Below, piece after piece: positions 17,822-26,300 of a DNA stretch of 64,000 nucleotides. The notes under the pieces are model-generated. The model saw only the letters and a list, made by a program, of their open reading frames with translations. It searched no databases and had not been told where the DNA came from. The translations under genes and the position numbers were made by a program. The stretch comes from Chitinophagales bacterium (GTDB lineage: Bacteria > Bacteroidota > Bacteroidia > Chitinophagales > UBA10324), in contig JANWWJ010000002.1 of the NCBI GenBank assembly GCA_025056305.1, positions 1 to 64,000 on the forward strand. The letters are read 5' to 3'. Position 1 is the stretch's first letter. Every line of letters begins with the position of its first letter.

Positions 17822-18751
17822 ATGGGTATGAATCAACAAGCAACGCGACGAAACCTGGTGCCTGTTGTGCTTTTAAGTACAGGCCTTTTGGGTGCAGCAG
17901 CTCTGGCAGCCTATTTTGGCTATGAGCGGCACACCCTGCAAGAACACCAACGAGCCATGGAAGCCAAAATTGTCGCTGACAGCGCACGGATCATGGATCT
18001 GGATGCTCGTTTCCAGGCCGCTCATGCTGAATTGCTGTCTTACAAAGGCCTGAACCGCGAACTGGATAGCATCATTGCCCTCAAAGAAGAGGAACTAAAC
18101 CGGTGCCGCTCCCAGTTCCTGACGCTGGTGCGCCGCAACAAGATTACCGAAGCAGAATGTGCCAAACATCTGGCCGCCCTACGTCACATCGATTCCACCT
18201 TTCGGCAGCAAATTCTGGCATTGCAAGCAGCCAATAAACTTGCCGACATCGAACGGGACTCTTTAGGGCGGCTGGTCCTGGCTCAACGCGACTCATTAAC
18301 CATCCTAAAAGCCACCAACAAAAAGCTGAGCAAGAAGGTAGAGTTGGCATCGCTGCTCAAACCCACAGCCATCGAGGTTACCGGCCTACGTACCAAAAGC
18401 AGCGGCAAGGATGCCAAAACAGGTAAGGCCAAAAAAATTGACCAGCTCAAGATTTGTTTTACCCTTCCCAAAAACGAAATTGCTGAAGCCGACACCCAAA
18501 TCTTTCTGATCCGTATCATAAACCCAGAAGGAACAACCTTTACCTCGGCTACCGGCACCAGAACCTTTATTCATGCCGAAACCGGAAATCCATTGCCCTA
18601 CTCCATCAGTGCTGTTATTCATTACAAAAATGTAGAGGTGACGCCTTGCGTCTATTTCCGTCAGGATGTGACCTACATAAACGGTACCTATACCATTGAG
18701 ATTTACCAAAACGGCTATTTGGTCGGCACGCAGCGCTTTGACCTCAAATAA
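17822..18751 (+). CDS. Hypothetical membrane-anchored coiled-coil protein
   Basis: A 309-residue protein I cannot assign to a named family. A basic N-terminus precedes one membrane helix (about residues 11-31). A long charged helical region follows (about 35-180), with heptad-like spacing consistent with a coiled coil. After a Lys-rich linker (about 195-210) comes a beta-rich C-terminal domain of about 100 residues, with conserved-looking YFRQDVTYINGTYTIEIYQNG. The layout suggests an inner-membrane protein with the coiled coil and beta domain outside the membrane. It stands alone between fadN and an acyl-CoA ligase gene on the opposite strand. Confidence 0.7.
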   Translation: MGMNQQATRRNLVPVVLLSTGLLGAAALAAYFGYERHTLQEHQRAMEAKIVADSARIMDLDARFQAAHAELLSYKGLNRELDSIIALKEEELNRCRSQFLTLVRRNKITEAECAKHLAALRHIDSTFRQQILALQAANKLADIERDSLGRLVLAQRDSLTILKATNKKLSKKVELASLLKPTAIEVTGLRTKSSGKDAKTGKAKKIDQLKICFTLPKNEIAEADTQIFLIRIINPEGTTFTSATGTRTFIHAETGNPLPYSISAVIHYKNVEVTPCVYFRQDVTYINGTYTIEIYQNGYLVGTQRFDLK

Positions 18752-18765
18752 GGGGGGCTGGCCTT

Positions 18766-20532
18766 TTATTCCGCGTACATCTGCTCTACTTCAGCGGCAA
18801 AACGTGCCAGAATTTCCTTACGACGCGGCTTGAGGGTGGGCGTCATCAGCCCTTCCAGAACCGTCCACTCCCGAGGCAGAAGGGTAAATTTCTTTACCTG
18901 CTCCACATGGCCCAACGAACGGTTCAGTTCATTAACGATTTCCTCATATTTTCGGAGAACAAGCGGATGCTTTACCATCTCTTCTGCTGTGGTCCATTCC
19001 ACTTGATTTTGTTCACACCATTTTTTCAAATTGGCAAAAGAAGGAACGATCAAAGCAGAAATGAACTTTCGGTTGTCGCCCACCAGCAAAAACTGCTCTA
19101 TAAACGGAGATTGCTTGAAGTGATTTTCAATGGGTAACGGAGCTATAAGTTTTCCGCCTGAGGTTTTGAATAATTCTTTTTTACGATCGGTGATCTTGAG
19201 GAACTCGCCTCTGACCCATTCGCCAATATCACCGGTGCGGAACCACCCGTCAGGCGTCATGACCTCGGCAGTTTCTTGCGGCATCTTATAATATCCCAAC
19301 ATGATGTTCGGCCCCCGAGCCAGAATTTCTCCATCAGCATCCAGTTTGATTTCTACCCCCGGAATGGGTTTTCCTACGGTGCCCAGAACATTTTCATCCA
19401 GATTTACCCGGTTTACCGTAAGTACCGGTGCTGTTTCGGTAAGGCCGTAGCCTTCAATGATGGTAATGCCTGCTGCAGTAAACACTGCTCCGATTTTCGG
19501 ATTTAGTGGTGCAGCACCTGAACAGATCAAAAACACACGGCCCCCCAACGCTTGTAACCATTTGCTGAAAATGAGCTTACGGGCCACCTTAAGCTGGAGC
19601 ATGTACCACCAGCCCATTTTTTTGCCGTTTTCCCATCGTTCGCCCAACCTGACCGCCCAGAAAAACAGTTTGCGTTTTAAGCCTTTGAGCTCATGGCCTT
19701 TGCTCATGATGCGTTCGTAAACCTTTTCAAGCAAGCGCGGTACGGCAGTGAAGAAGTGGGGGCGTACCTCACGCATGTTGTCGCCAATAGTGTCCATACT
19801 TTCGGCATAGTAGCAAGAAACTCCTTTCATCAAATAGAAATAAACGACCAACTTTTCAAACACGTGGTTGAGCGGCAGAAAGCTCAGCGCAACATGCGTG
19901 TTGTTTATGGGTAGAATCTTGCCAACAGATTTAAGATTTTCTACTACGTTTCGATGGGATAGCATGACACCTTTGGGAAAGCCTGTAGTACCGCTGGTGT
20001 AAATGATGCAGGCCAGATCGGTGGGCTGAACCGCTTCGCGCAGTTGTTGCAACTGTTGCTCTGAAACCGTGTTGCCTCTTTGCAAAAACTCATCCCAACT
20101 GACGGCGCCCGGGACGGGACGAAAGGTGATCAGCTCCTGTAGTTGCGGCATCCGGCTGCGCAACGCATACAACCTGTGGTACAGCTCCGCTGAGGAAACG
20201 AACAGCAACCGAGCTTCGGAATGATTTAAGATATAGACATAATCGTCGTCGCTGATGGTGGGATAAAGAGGTACTGTTACTGCACCTATTTGCATTATGC
20301 CAAGGTCGGCAAAGTTCCATTGAGGGCAATTGTTTCCCACAATAGCCACTTTGTCGCCGGGCCTGATGCCTGACGCCAACAAGGCCTTCGATACTTTATC
20401 CATCGCATCGATGACCTGCTGCGTGCTGTACGAAATCCATTTGCCTTCGCGTTTTTCATTTAAGCTGTCCGGCTTGGGATATTGAGCCAACTGGTATCGC
20501 GGCAAGTCGAAAAGGCGGCTAAACTCATGCAT
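18766..20532 (-). CDS. Long-chain acyl-CoA synthetase (AMP-binding)
   Basis: A 588-residue adenylate-forming enzyme that activates fatty acids to acyl-CoA at the membrane. Motifs in order: the P-loop-like YTSGTTGFPKGVMLSHRN (about residue 180), the A5 motif EGYGLTET, and GWFRTGDIGEW with the ITDRKKELFKTSGGK hinge and C-terminal domain. It belongs to the FAA1/ACSL-like group, so FadD-like in role. It converges on the coiled-coil protein gene and lies close to the fad operon that would use its product. Confidence 0.93.
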   Translation of the reverse strand: MHEFSRLFDLPRYQLAQYPKPDSLNEKREGKWISYSTQQVIDAMDKVSKALLASGIRPGDKVAIVGNNCPQWNFADLGIMQIGAVTVPLYPTISDDDYVYILNHSEARLLFVSSAELYHRLYALRSRMPQLQELITFRPVPGAVSWDEFLQRGNTVSEQQLQQLREAVQPTDLACIIYTSGTTGFPKGVMLSHRNVVENLKSVGKILPINNTHVALSFLPLNHVFEKLVVYFYLMKGVSCYYAESMDTIGDNMREVRPHFFTAVPRLLEKVYERIMSKGHELKGLKRKLFFWAVRLGERWENGKKMGWWYMLQLKVARKLIFSKWLQALGGRVFLICSGAAPLNPKIGAVFTAAGITIIEGYGLTETAPVLTVNRVNLDENVLGTVGKPIPGVEIKLDADGEILARGPNIMLGYYKMPQETAEVMTPDGWFRTGDIGEWVRGEFLKITDRKKELFKTSGGKLIAPLPIENHFKQSPFIEQFLLVGDNRKFISALIVPSFANLKKWCEQNQVEWTTAEEMVKHPLVLRKYEEIVNELNRSLGHVEQVKKFTLLPREWTVLEGLMTPTLKPRRKEILARFAAEVEQMYAE

Positions 20533-20603
20533 AGCAGAGCGGGTTTTATCAACGAATCTAAAGGGACGGTGCTATTTGTCCAACAATAGCCTGGGCTTGT
20601 CGC

Positions 20604-21140
20604 TCAAAGTCCCAAGCCCAAACCCAACCTAATCACTGGCTGGCGGTAGTAGGGCGAATTAGGATCTTGCAATAAGTCGTATAAGATGGAAAAATAAAAT
20701 CCGGCTCCCTGACCGAAAGAAGAGCTGAAGCCGGCCCCCACCAGCCAGGAAGGTACCCAAATACGGGAAAGCTGCTGGTCTAAAGGATCAAAAGCTTGCA
20801 AATTGTTTAGCTCTAAACTGGTTTCGACAAAAATGCCCTTGATCAGATAGTAACGCCCGAACAACGAGCCTCCATAAATGCTGGAAGTATAGTTGTAATA
20901 TTTGTTTTGGTAATAAATATAGCGCAAACCAATACCGGCAATCAATTCGGACGTAAGCCGATAACCAACCAAAGGCTCTGCAGCTATATAGGTGATGTCG
21001 CCAAAGCTGAGGCCTATGTTACCTCCAAAAACCAAACGGTCCTTGAAAGGTAAGCCTTCGAGCTTTTTTTCATGTCCTTGGCTTTGTCCGAAAAGCGGAA
21101 GCGAAAAAGCCCACAGAAGAATGACGACACGCAATCGCAC
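20604..21140 (-). CDS. Predicted outer-membrane beta-barrel protein
   Basis: A 178-residue exported protein. A signal peptide ends near GQSQG at about residue 20. The remainder shows alternating aromatic/hydrophobic strands (GIGLRYIYYQ, GGSLFGRYY, GAGFYFSILYD) ending in a strand with glycine/leucine repeats, typical of a small outer-membrane barrel. No function is recognisable. The start is a GTG at 21140, with a perfect TAnnTTTG element 14 bases upstream. It lies between the acyl-CoA ligase and the GlcD-type oxidase genes on the same strand but has its own promoter. Confidence 0.7.
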   Translation of the reverse strand: MRLRVVILLWAFSLPLFGQSQGHEKKLEGLPFKDRLVFGGNIGLSFGDITYIAAEPLVGYRLTSELIAGIGLRYIYYQNKYYNYTSSIYGGSLFGRYYLIKGIFVETSLELNNLQAFDPLDQQLSRIWVPSWLVGAGFSSSFGQGAGFYFSILYDLLQDPNSPYYRQPVIRLGLGLGL

Positions 21141-21154
21141 GGCAGGTGTTTAAA

Positions 21155-21162
21155 CAAAGGTA
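21155..21162 (-). promoter_or_regulatory. -7 element (TACCTTTG) upstream of the small outer-membrane protein
   Basis: Perfect TAnnTTTG on the minus strand, 14 bases before the GTG start at 21140. It supports that start and a separate transcript. Confidence 0.45.
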
Positions 21163-21170
21163 GAACTCGG

Positions 21171-22568
21171 TCAGTCAAAAATTTTACCCGGATTGAGAAT
21201 ACCGGCCGGGTCAAATGCTTTCTTGATTTTTTTCATAATTGTCATCTGGGCATCGTTGAAAGCTACCATCAGATACGGTTTCTGTACCCACCCGATGCCG
21301 TGTTCACCGCTCAGTGTGCCTCCCAGCTGCACACATAGCTCAAATAAGGAACGAATGGCTTGAGGCAATATGTTCTCCCATTGCTCTTGACTAAGGTCTT
21401 CCTTCAAAATGTTGACGTGTAAGTTACCGTCGCCGGCATGGCCATAGCAAACAGTTCTAAATCCATATTGTTTTCCAAGCTGTTTAACTCCTCGAAATAA
21501 AGCAGGTAGTTCAGCGCGCGGTACTACGGTATCTTCTTCTTTGTAAACGGAATACCGACGAACTGCCTCTCCAATACTGCGTCGAAGCTTCCATAAGGTT
21601 GCTTTTTGATCGGCAGTTTCAGCCAGAAGCATTTGTCCTGCTTCAAAACGCTCCACAATAGCGCTGATGCGCTCCATTTCTGCAAAAAGCAAATCCGGGT
21701 GATTGCCATCCACTTCAAAGAGCAGAAAAGCCTCGCATTGACTATCCAGTTGCAGCGACGACTGCACGTAGCGCTGGGAAAGCTGCAGGGCTTCTTGCTC
21801 CATAAACTCTGCTGCTGAAGGAATAATTCCTTCTAAAAAAATGGCATTTACTGCTTGGCAGGCCTGCTCGGCCGTGCGAAACGCCACCAACATCAGCAAG
21901 TCATGTTGCGGGTGGGGTAGCAACCGCAGCACGATCTTGGTCACCACCCCCAGGGTGCCTTCGCTGCCCACCAGCAATTGAGTCAGGTTGTAGCCCGTGG
22001 CGTTTTTCAGCACATTGGCTCCAGTCCAGATTATCTCACCTGTAGGCAAAACCACCTCCAGATTCAACACATAATCTTTCACTACTCCGTACTTGACCGC
22101 TCGTGGTCCGCCACTGTTTTCGGCCACATTGCCTCCGATAAAACAAGATCCGCGACTGGCCGGATCGGGAGGATAAAAAAGCCCTTTTTGCTTGACGGTT
22201 TCCTGCAACACTTCGGTAATAACACCCGGTTCTGTAATAACCTGGTGATTACGCTCATCTATGAGCAAAATACGGTTGAGCCGTTCGGTAGCCAACACCA
22301 CCCCGCCGAAAACCGGAAGGGCACCCCCGCTCAACCCGGTGCCCGCTCCTCGCGGCGTAACAGCAATCCGATGGGTCGTGCAATACTTCAAAATTTCACT
22401 GATTTGCTGCGCCTTTTCAGGTTTCAAGACCACCTGCGGTAAGAACAGCAAATCTTCGGTTTCATCATGCCCGTAACGCTGCAAAGCCTCCTGATCGGTC
22501 AACACATGAGCGCCACCCACTACTTGATAAAAAAACTGCAGATCCCGATCATCAACACATTTGTACAT
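21171..22568 (-). CDS. FAD-linked oxidase, GlcD / D-lactate dehydrogenase type
   Basis: A 465-residue flavoprotein of the VAO/GlcD family oxidising a 2-hydroxy acid such as glycolate or D-lactate. The FAD-binding PCMH domain is seen in VTPRGAGTGLSGGALP, GGNVAENSGGPRAVKYG and NATGYNLTQLLVGSEGTLG (about residues 65-210). The C-terminal cap has YGHAGDGNLHVNI and GTLSGEHGIGWVQK, which hold the histidine-rich active site. The substrate cannot be settled from sequence, and no GlcE or GlcF gene is adjacent. The start is the ATG at 22568. Confidence 0.9.
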   Translation of the reverse strand: MYKCVDDRDLQFFYQVVGGAHVLTDQEALQRYGHDETEDLLFLPQVVLKPEKAQQISEILKYCTTHRIAVTPRGAGTGLSGGALPVFGGVVLATERLNRILLIDERNHQVITEPGVITEVLQETVKQKGLFYPPDPASRGSCFIGGNVAENSGGPRAVKYGVVKDYVLNLEVVLPTGEIIWTGANVLKNATGYNLTQLLVGSEGTLGVVTKIVLRLLPHPQHDLLMLVAFRTAEQACQAVNAIFLEGIIPSAAEFMEQEALQLSQRYVQSSLQLDSQCEAFLLFEVDGNHPDLLFAEMERISAIVERFEAGQMLLAETADQKATLWKLRRSIGEAVRRYSVYKEEDTVVPRAELPALFRGVKQLGKQYGFRTVCYGHAGDGNLHVNILKEDLSQEQWENILPQAIRSLFELCVQLGGTLSGEHGIGWVQKPYLMVAFNDAQMTIMKKIKKAFDPAGILNPGKIFD

Positions 22569-22573
22569 CAATT

Positions 22574-22581
22574 CAAATTTA
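22574..22581 (-). promoter_or_regulatory. -7 element (TAAATTTG) abutting the GlcD-type gene
   Basis: Perfect TAnnTTTG on the minus strand ending 5 bases before the ATG at 22568, so the predicted transcript start falls on the start codon. A TTG on the same strand lies 27 bases further upstream, outside the usual 17-23. Confidence 0.45.
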
Positions 22582-22624
22582 GGTCAATAGCGATTTAACC
22601 CTTTTCTGCAATTTTTGATTCCCG

Positions 22625-22631
22625 TAACTTG
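22625..22631 (+). promoter_or_regulatory. Short -7-like element (TAACTTG) abutting the following gene
   Basis: A one-base-short version of TAnnTTTG ending 5 bases before the ATG at 22637. It is divergent from the element at 22574-22581, with only about 43 bases between them. Confidence 0.3.
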
Positions 22632-22636
22632 CGCCA

Positions 22637-23428
22637 ATGAATAAGCATCTTCGGCTTATCCTGCGCTTTGCCGTCTTCCTCTGCGGCTGGAGTCTTGGTT
22701 TAAGCAACATTGATTCCGTGGCACAACCGCGCATGTATAGGACGGTAGATTCTGAAGCCATTTTTTCCTTAGGCACAGTTGAAGCCGGAGCCGATGAGCT
22801 TCGTGCAGTGGTGCGCTATGCGCCGTTTTTCAACTTGACGCAGCACTTTAACATAGACTTTTCCGATATCGTCGGTATGTACACAGGCTTAGGTGTGCGT
22901 AACGTAGGCTTGATCAGTCATTACAAGGACAATGAAAATAATCTGATAAAAATCAAAGAACGCTCGTATGCTTTAGGTATGCCGTTGGCCTTTCGTATCG
23001 GCGACCTACCCGATGGGGCCAGCTTTGCCCTCGGGGCACTGGGCGAGTTGATGTTTGCTTATAAGCGCAAGATCTTTACTGCCGACGGGGAAAAAAGAAA
23101 AATCTATTCTTTCTTCGACGATCGCGTCAATCTGCTCAATGCCTCATTGTTGGCCGAGTTGCGTTTCCCCAAAGGCAGCTATTTGCGATTTAATTACTAC
23201 CTGCGCGATTTTCTCAACTACCGCGGCATTGCTCTTTCAGAAGGAGTCAACCTGCCCGACTACGGTGTTTCCAGTACTTTGTTCTCTCTGTCGTTTGGCC
23301 TCATTGATGACTGGAAATTTGAGCTGGATGATAAGGTTCCGGCTAAGCCGCGCCGTACGGTTCAGGCACGCAAGACGGCTTACCCGACATCTTCTTTTCC
23401 CAGCACTCCAGCAGTGTCGGGCCGCTAA
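22637..23428 (+). CDS. Predicted exported/outer-membrane protein, function unknown
   Basis: A 263-residue protein with a signal peptide ending near SVAQ (residue 30). The body has alternating strands with many aromatic residues (YTGLGVRNVGLIS, YLRFNYYLRDFLNYRG, STLFSLSFGLIDD), consistent with an outer-membrane barrel of about eight to ten strands. The last 35 residues are Pro/Ser/Arg-rich and probably disordered. It precedes the PorW/SprE-like gene by 85 bases on the same strand. I do not recognise a family. Confidence 0.7.
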   Translation: MNKHLRLILRFAVFLCGWSLGLSNIDSVAQPRMYRTVDSEAIFSLGTVEAGADELRAVVRYAPFFNLTQHFNIDFSDIVGMYTGLGVRNVGLISHYKDNENNLIKIKERSYALGMPLAFRIGDLPDGASFALGALGELMFAYKRKIFTADGEKRKIYSFFDDRVNLLNASLLAELRFPKGSYLRFNYYLRDFLNYRGIALSEGVNLPDYGVSSTLFSLSFGLIDDWKFELDDKVPAKPRRTVQARKTAYPTSSFPSTPAVSGR

Positions 23429-23513
23429 AAGCTCTCCCTGCCCTACAGTGAACCTATATTTGCCTATACAATAACCGGCCCAGTTTTAGGTTATTACATT
23501 TAGCGTTGATGGC

Positions 23514-26240
23514 ATGAAGCCCAGTCCACCACGGTGTTTGCTTCTGGTGTCGGCAGCCCTGTTTGCCGCCACAGTGGGCTGGGCACAGAAAAAAGGTGAT
23601 TCCTGGATTGTCGATGCATACAAAAACACCAATGCTCGGTATAATGGCTACTACTACGCCAAACTGAAAATGACCGAAGCCGAAAAGCAAGTGCTGGACA
23701 GCCGTAAGGATGACTACGAACAACTGGTACCCCTGTATCTGACCGGAAACCCCGATGATGCTTTTTCGGCTACGGATATGGACTCCATCATCCGACGACT
23801 GACGTTGGTCATCAAGCTCCGTAACAGCAAGAAATGGAACGATGATGCCTATTTTAACATAGGTAAAGCCTATTATTACAAAAAAGACTATACTTCAGCT
23901 CTCGCCGCTTTTCAGCATGTCAGTGCCCGCATCGGTAAACCAACACCGGCTTCCAATAGCGATACTGAAAAGAAGAAACAAAAAAAAGTAAACCCGTACA
24001 CCGGCACCGTAAGCGAATCGGGAACGACTCCTTCGTTGCTCAAAAAAATCAGCCATCAGCCGGTTTATTACACAAACCTTTTATGGCTTATCCGCACCCA
24101 TGCCGTATTGGGCAACTACGGAGAGGCCCTGGCTCTTATTGCCCTTTTAGAGGAAGACCAGCAATTCCCCTCTGAGTTACGTGCCGACTTAAGGGTTGTG
24201 CATGCCTTCGTACATATTCAGCAAAAGCATTATCCTTTGGCCATCGATCAACTTAAAAAAGCCATTGAGCTGACGCGATCCGAACGTACGGCCACTCGCT
24301 ACACCTATATCATGGCGCAACTCTACGAGCGCACCGGCGATTACGGTACCGCTGCTCAATACTTTCAGCGGGTCAGCGCCATGAAGCCTTCACCTGAAAT
24401 GGACTTTCATGCCCGCATTGCTGTGGTCAAAAGTTTTCTTGTCAGCGGAACCGGATCTCCTACCCAAACCGTAGCAGCTTTGCAGGAAATGGCACAAAAC
24501 CCAAACTTTTACACCTTTCGCGATCAGATCTATTATTACATTGGGTTAGTGCACCTGTTGCAAGGGCAAAAACAACAAGCACAAGAAAGTTTCCTACAAT
24601 CCGTCAAGTACAGCATGGACAACCAGCACCAAAAAGGGCTGAGCTTTCTACAATTAGGCAATATGGCTCTCAAGGAAAAGGATTATCCCACTGCTTCTGC
24701 ATATCACGATAGTGCAGTGGTTTACCTGACTCCTAAGCTGGACACTTTGGCCCGCGTTCAGGAACGCAAAACAGTGTTGGCTCAAATCGTAGCCTACCTG
24801 AATACCATAAAACAAGAAGACAGTCTTCAACAGCTGGCGGCACTTAGCCCTCAGGAATTAGAAAAATTGCTCGCTCGTGAAGCAGCCCGCCAGCGTAAAG
24901 AGCAAATGAAACAAGAAGAAAGCAGCTCCCCATTGCCTGCCGATGCCTCTTCTGCTCAGGCCACAGCCATTGCGGGCAACTGGTATTTCTACAATCCATC
25001 GTTGAAAAGCACAGGCTACAATGAGTTTCTGCTCAGATGGGGAAACCGCCGTAATGAAGACAACTGGCGACGCAGCACGACTACCGCTGACGGGCAACCT
25101 ACTACCGACCAAGAAAAAAGCACGCAGGACAAAGATCTTGGCGGCGATGATGCCTTAATCAAAGCCATGCGAGAAGCTCTTCCGCTCACCGAAGAAAAAC
25201 GCTCCGCCTCTAACCAGCGCATTTTCGAGGCCTACATGGGCTTGGGGTACCTCTTGCACACAGGGTTGCATGACCTTCCGGAAGCCATTAGTGTCTACCA
25301 AAAAGCTTGGCAACGTTTTCCCGACCATCCCGGAATTGATCGATGCCTTTATAGTTTATACCTCCTGCATGAGCAAACCAATAACAACAGTCAGGCATCA
25401 TATTTCCGGGAATTGTTGCTCAGTCGGTATCCCAACAGTGTCTTTGCCGGCGTGCTCAGCGATCCCATGTACTTTCAACGGCAGCAACAACAGCAGCAAC
25501 AGTTAGCACAACTTTATGCAGCAGCATTTAATGCCTTTACTTCCGGCAACTATCGACAAGTCATCAGGCATGCTTCATTGGCCGACAGCCTCTTTCGACC
25601 CAATCCGCTGAAACCTAAGTTTGACTTGTTGCAGGCCCTTGCCGTGGGAGGCCTCACCGAGCGCAATGGCTATATCGCCGCCTTAGACAGCGTCACCCGT
25701 CGCTACCCCAGCGGTGAAGAGCGAGAAAAAGCTGTAGAAATACTCACTTTGCTGGGTGCCAATACTGCTGTAACGAACCCCCGCAGCCCGGATCCTTTGG
25801 TAACCCAGCAGAAAACACGGCGTGGCCCTTCTCCCTACACTTTCAAACCTAAGGAAGTGCATTTTGCTGTGGTTGCTTTCAAAGCGGTGGACCCGCGCAT
25901 CAAGTCGGTGAGCGATTCATTGCAGCGCTTCAACAGCCGCCTGGGTTTGGGCGGATCGCTAAAAGTCTCTACGCAACTGCTGGATAAAAACTCCCAGCTC
26001 GTTGTTGTCAAGCAATTTGCCAATGCTTCGGCCGCCATCGAATATTACGATGAACTTACCGACAGCGAAACCTTGTTCGACGTTGCCGAGACTATTGGTT
26101 ATCGGCTCTTCCTTATTGACGAAAAGAACTTCGCAACCTTCTATCAACGTAAAGACATTGACGAATACGTAGAGTTCTTTGAGCGTCATTATGAGAATTA
26201 CGACGACGAAGAAGAGGATGAAGAATCTGAGGGTGATTAG
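23514..26240 (+). CDS. TPR protein resembling the type IX secretion component PorW/SprE
   Basis: A 908-residue exported protein rich in tetratricopeptide repeats (about residues 95-410 and 570-720). The N-terminal segment NARYNGYYYAKLKMTEAE and the size match the PorW/SprE group, which in other Bacteroidota links the periplasmic and outer-membrane parts of type IX secretion. In several genomes the gene lies next to a PBP1A gene, as here. Unlike the usual lipoprotein form, the signal peptide ends GWAQ with no lipobox cysteine. Other features are a seven-glutamine run (residues 657-663) and a very acidic C-terminus. A generic TPR protein is the alternative call. Confidence 0.7.
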   Translation: MKPSPPRCLLLVSAALFAATVGWAQKKGDSWIVDAYKNTNARYNGYYYAKLKMTEAEKQVLDSRKDDYEQLVPLYLTGNPDDAFSATDMDSIIRRLTLVIKLRNSKKWNDDAYFNIGKAYYYKKDYTSALAAFQHVSARIGKPTPASNSDTEKKKQKKVNPYTGTVSESGTTPSLLKKISHQPVYYTNLLWLIRTHAVLGNYGEALALIALLEEDQQFPSELRADLRVVHAFVHIQQKHYPLAIDQLKKAIELTRSERTATRYTYIMAQLYERTGDYGTAAQYFQRVSAMKPSPEMDFHARIAVVKSFLVSGTGSPTQTVAALQEMAQNPNFYTFRDQIYYYIGLVHLLQGQKQQAQESFLQSVKYSMDNQHQKGLSFLQLGNMALKEKDYPTASAYHDSAVVYLTPKLDTLARVQERKTVLAQIVAYLNTIKQEDSLQQLAALSPQELEKLLAREAARQRKEQMKQEESSSPLPADASSAQATAIAGNWYFYNPSLKSTGYNEFLLRWGNRRNEDNWRRSTTTADGQPTTDQEKSTQDKDLGGDDALIKAMREALPLTEEKRSASNQRIFEAYMGLGYLLHTGLHDLPEAISVYQKAWQRFPDHPGIDRCLYSLYLLHEQTNNNSQASYFRELLLSRYPNSVFAGVLSDPMYFQRQQQQQQQLAQLYAAAFNAFTSGNYRQVIRHASLADSLFRPNPLKPKFDLLQALAVGGLTERNGYIAALDSVTRRYPSGEEREKAVEILTLLGANTAVTNPRSPDPLVTQQKTRRGPSPYTFKPKEVHFAVVAFKAVDPRIKSVSDSLQRFNSRLGLGGSLKVSTQLLDKNSQLVVVKQFANASAAIEYYDELTDSETLFDVAETIGYRLFLIDEKNFATFYQRKDIDEYVEFFERHYENYDDEEEDEESEGD
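25482..25502 (+). repeat. Polyglutamine microsatellite within the PorW/SprE-like gene
   Basis: Seven consecutive CAG/CAA codons encode a Gln run in a charged linker between TPR blocks. Mixed codons argue against recent slippage. Confidence 0.7.
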
Positions 26241-26300
26241 CTTGGAAACACTTAGAAGCCAGAAGCGAACTTTGTTCCAGCCAGTTCATTTGGTTCCATC

